In this document: positions 22,135 through 23,066 of the stretch, piece after piece | How the letters are laid out: each line of letters begins with the position of its first letter | Position numbering within the stretch: position 1 is the stretch's first letter | Assembly: GCA_900546245.1 (NCBI GenBank) | Contig: URBY01000018.1 | Span: 1 to 23,066, forward strand | From: an uncultured Mycoplasmatota bacterium | GTDB lineage: Bacteria; Bacillota_I; Bacilli_A; RF39; UBA660 | DNA length: 23,066 nucleotides | Direction: 5' to 3' | Made by a program: the position numbers and the translations under genes | Notes under the pieces: generated by a model | The model's input: the letters and a program-made list of their open reading frames with translations, nothing else | Database searches by the model: none | What the model was told of the DNA's origin: nothing

Positions 22135-23066
22135 TTAATATTCTATATTAGATTTTAGAACTTCGATGGCGGGACGGACACCATAGTTTCCACCATCCAA
22201 AACAGTGCCTTTGTTAACACTACGATCACTGCCAATCACATGCCAAGCATCGCAAGCATAGTGAGAATAAACAGAATAAGGATTTTCTATCCAATATCCG
22301 TATAGAAAATCAGAATTAGAATATTTTGTATTTTCCATTAGATAATTGCAACTATTTAATTCTCCCATTATCCAATCGCCTACTGTTATACCACATGCTT
22401 TATTTATTTCCTGAACAGTTAGTAATCTTGTTGACTTTCCAGCGTAACTAAAATTATCTGGTAATGTTTCTCCCCATGCTGTGTTTTCTCCATTTTCATT
22501 TAATATTGCTCTTACACTATTCTTTAAACTTACATTTCTCCATTCACTTGTACTTGGTAGCTCTTCGATTGCAACTCTTGGACCATGCCAATTTTCTCTA
22601 ATTGCATCATAACTATAGGCAGTATTATTACTTGGTTTTCCTTTTGATACATTATTATAATATATTAATACTGCTGCATCATCTTCAAACTCTTTTGTAC
22701 TTGTATTATAATAGTCACTTACATAATAAAATCTTTCTGTATTTGAATCATATGTTCCATCACCATTTACATCACAATCAAATGCATCTCCTGAATTTAA
22801 TTTTTTTTGAGTAACACTCCTATTCCCAAAAGTATGTGTTCCATCTGTATGAAGTGTTTTTTCTTCGGCCCTTTTACATATTACTTTTTTATTTTCTTCT
22901 TTTATTTCAACTCCATTAAATACAAGTGTATCATCAGAGAATTTTCCATTACAATATTTTATTGCTCCCGTTATATTTTCTTTATTCTTTAGTTGTAACT
23001 CTTTTGCATTACCACTTGTTTGATCATCAAAGTTAAATGTATAACATCCACTTTCATCACTTGTAA
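22135..23066 (-). CDS. C-terminal part of a large, probably extracellular protein (N-terminus beyond window)
   Basis: The minus-strand frame is open from the right window edge to TAA at 22135, giving at least 309 residues without a start; the methionine at 22368 is internal. Seen: DVNGDGTYDS, a calcium-loop-like acidic turn, then a segment with RFYYVSDYY, a YDSFEDD-type linker and AVLIYYNN. The C-terminal 110 residues run RLLTVQEINKACGI, the tryptophan-containing YGYWIENPYS, DAWHVIGSDRS and GGNYGVRPAIEV. That last part resembles formylglycine-enzyme/C-type-lectin-like repeats (DUF6273-like, ending in xxRPAIxx) found in surface proteins of gut Bacillota. No catalytic residue or anchor is visible here. 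Likely secreted or cell-wall exposed; this is inference. At least 7 cysteines are spread over the visible part. Confidence 0.85.
   Translation of the reverse strand, partial: TSDESGCYTFNFDDQTSGNAKELQLKNKENITGAIKYCNGKFSDDTLVFNGVEIKEENKKVICKRAEEKTLHTDGTHTFGNRSVTQKKLNSGDAFDCDVNGDGTYDSNTERFYYVSDYYNTSTKEFEDDAAVLIYYNNVSKGKPSNNTAYSYDAIRENWHGPRVAIEELPSTSEWRNVSLKNSVRAILNENGENTAWGETLPDNFSYAGKSTRLLTVQEINKACGITVGDWIMGELNSCNYLMENTKYSNSDFLYGYWIENPYSVYSHYACDAWHVIGSDRSVNKGTVLDGGNYGVRPAIEVLKSNIEY

Noticed and set aside
22135..22368. A stand-alone 77-residue protein
   Set aside because: Translation upstream shows no stop in this frame up to the window edge, and the domain continues across the methionine, so it is the end of a longer protein. 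No frameshift was found.
1..23066. Recoded TGA, CRISPR arrays, insertion sequences, prophage or attachment sites
   Set aside because: TGA ends several clear genes and TGG encodes Trp. I saw no regularly spaced repeats, transposase, integrase or phage genes. The only defence-like gene is the Fic protein.

Overview
The window comes from an AT-rich, Gram-positive-type bacterium. Two T-box riboswitches, SpoVS, GatCAB, an L,D-transpeptidase, sigma-A-like promoters, AGGAGG ribosome-binding sites and U-tailed intrinsic terminators all point to Bacillota or a related Bacilli/Mycoplasmatota lineage. The cell-surface protein at the right edge looks to me like proteins of uncultured gut Bacilli; that is recalled resemblance, not a search result. 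The genetic code looks standard: TGA is used as a stop and tryptophan is TGG. Almost everything is on the minus strand, so the order below runs along transcription, from high to low coordinates.

Right part (23066 to 15965): the C-terminal part of a large surface protein; an SDR oxidoreductase; a DEDDh exonuclease; two small unknown proteins. Then comes a tightly overlapping five-gene run: RlmI-like methyltransferase, RluA-family pseudouridine synthase, HAD phosphatase, metallo-beta-lactamase-fold hydrolase, TPR protein. SpoVS follows as its own unit.

Middle (15887 to 9820): an unknown protein and a Fic protein. The only clear plus-strand gene is a fused MnmL-MnmM tRNA wobble-uridine modification enzyme; it shares a bidirectional terminator with fic. 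Divergent from it is a Leu (CUU) T-box operon encoding a small membrane protein and then LeuRS. Next is a short leader with a terminator hairpin in front of a MATE transporter fused to a cytidylate-kinase-like domain. This is a candidate guanidine-IV/mepA-type riboswitch.

Left part (7797 to 1): a tRNA-Asn gene, a 57-residue protein, and then the functional centre of the window: a T-box followed by aspS, an unknown gene, gatC, gatA and gatB. The T-box specifier region reads GAAC, which overlaps a Glu codon (GAA) and an Asn codon (AAC), although the first gene encodes AspRS. This fits a cell that makes Asn-tRNA(Asn), and possibly Gln-tRNA(Gln), by transamidation: AspRS mischarges tRNA-Asn and GatCAB amidates it, so the operon senses uncharged product tRNAs. 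The window ends with an Ig-repeat L,D-transpeptidase and a tRNA-Leu/tRNA-Met pair.

Intergenic space is used very economically. Several -35 boxes lie inside upstream coding ends or terminators, and several stop codons lie inside terminator hairpins.
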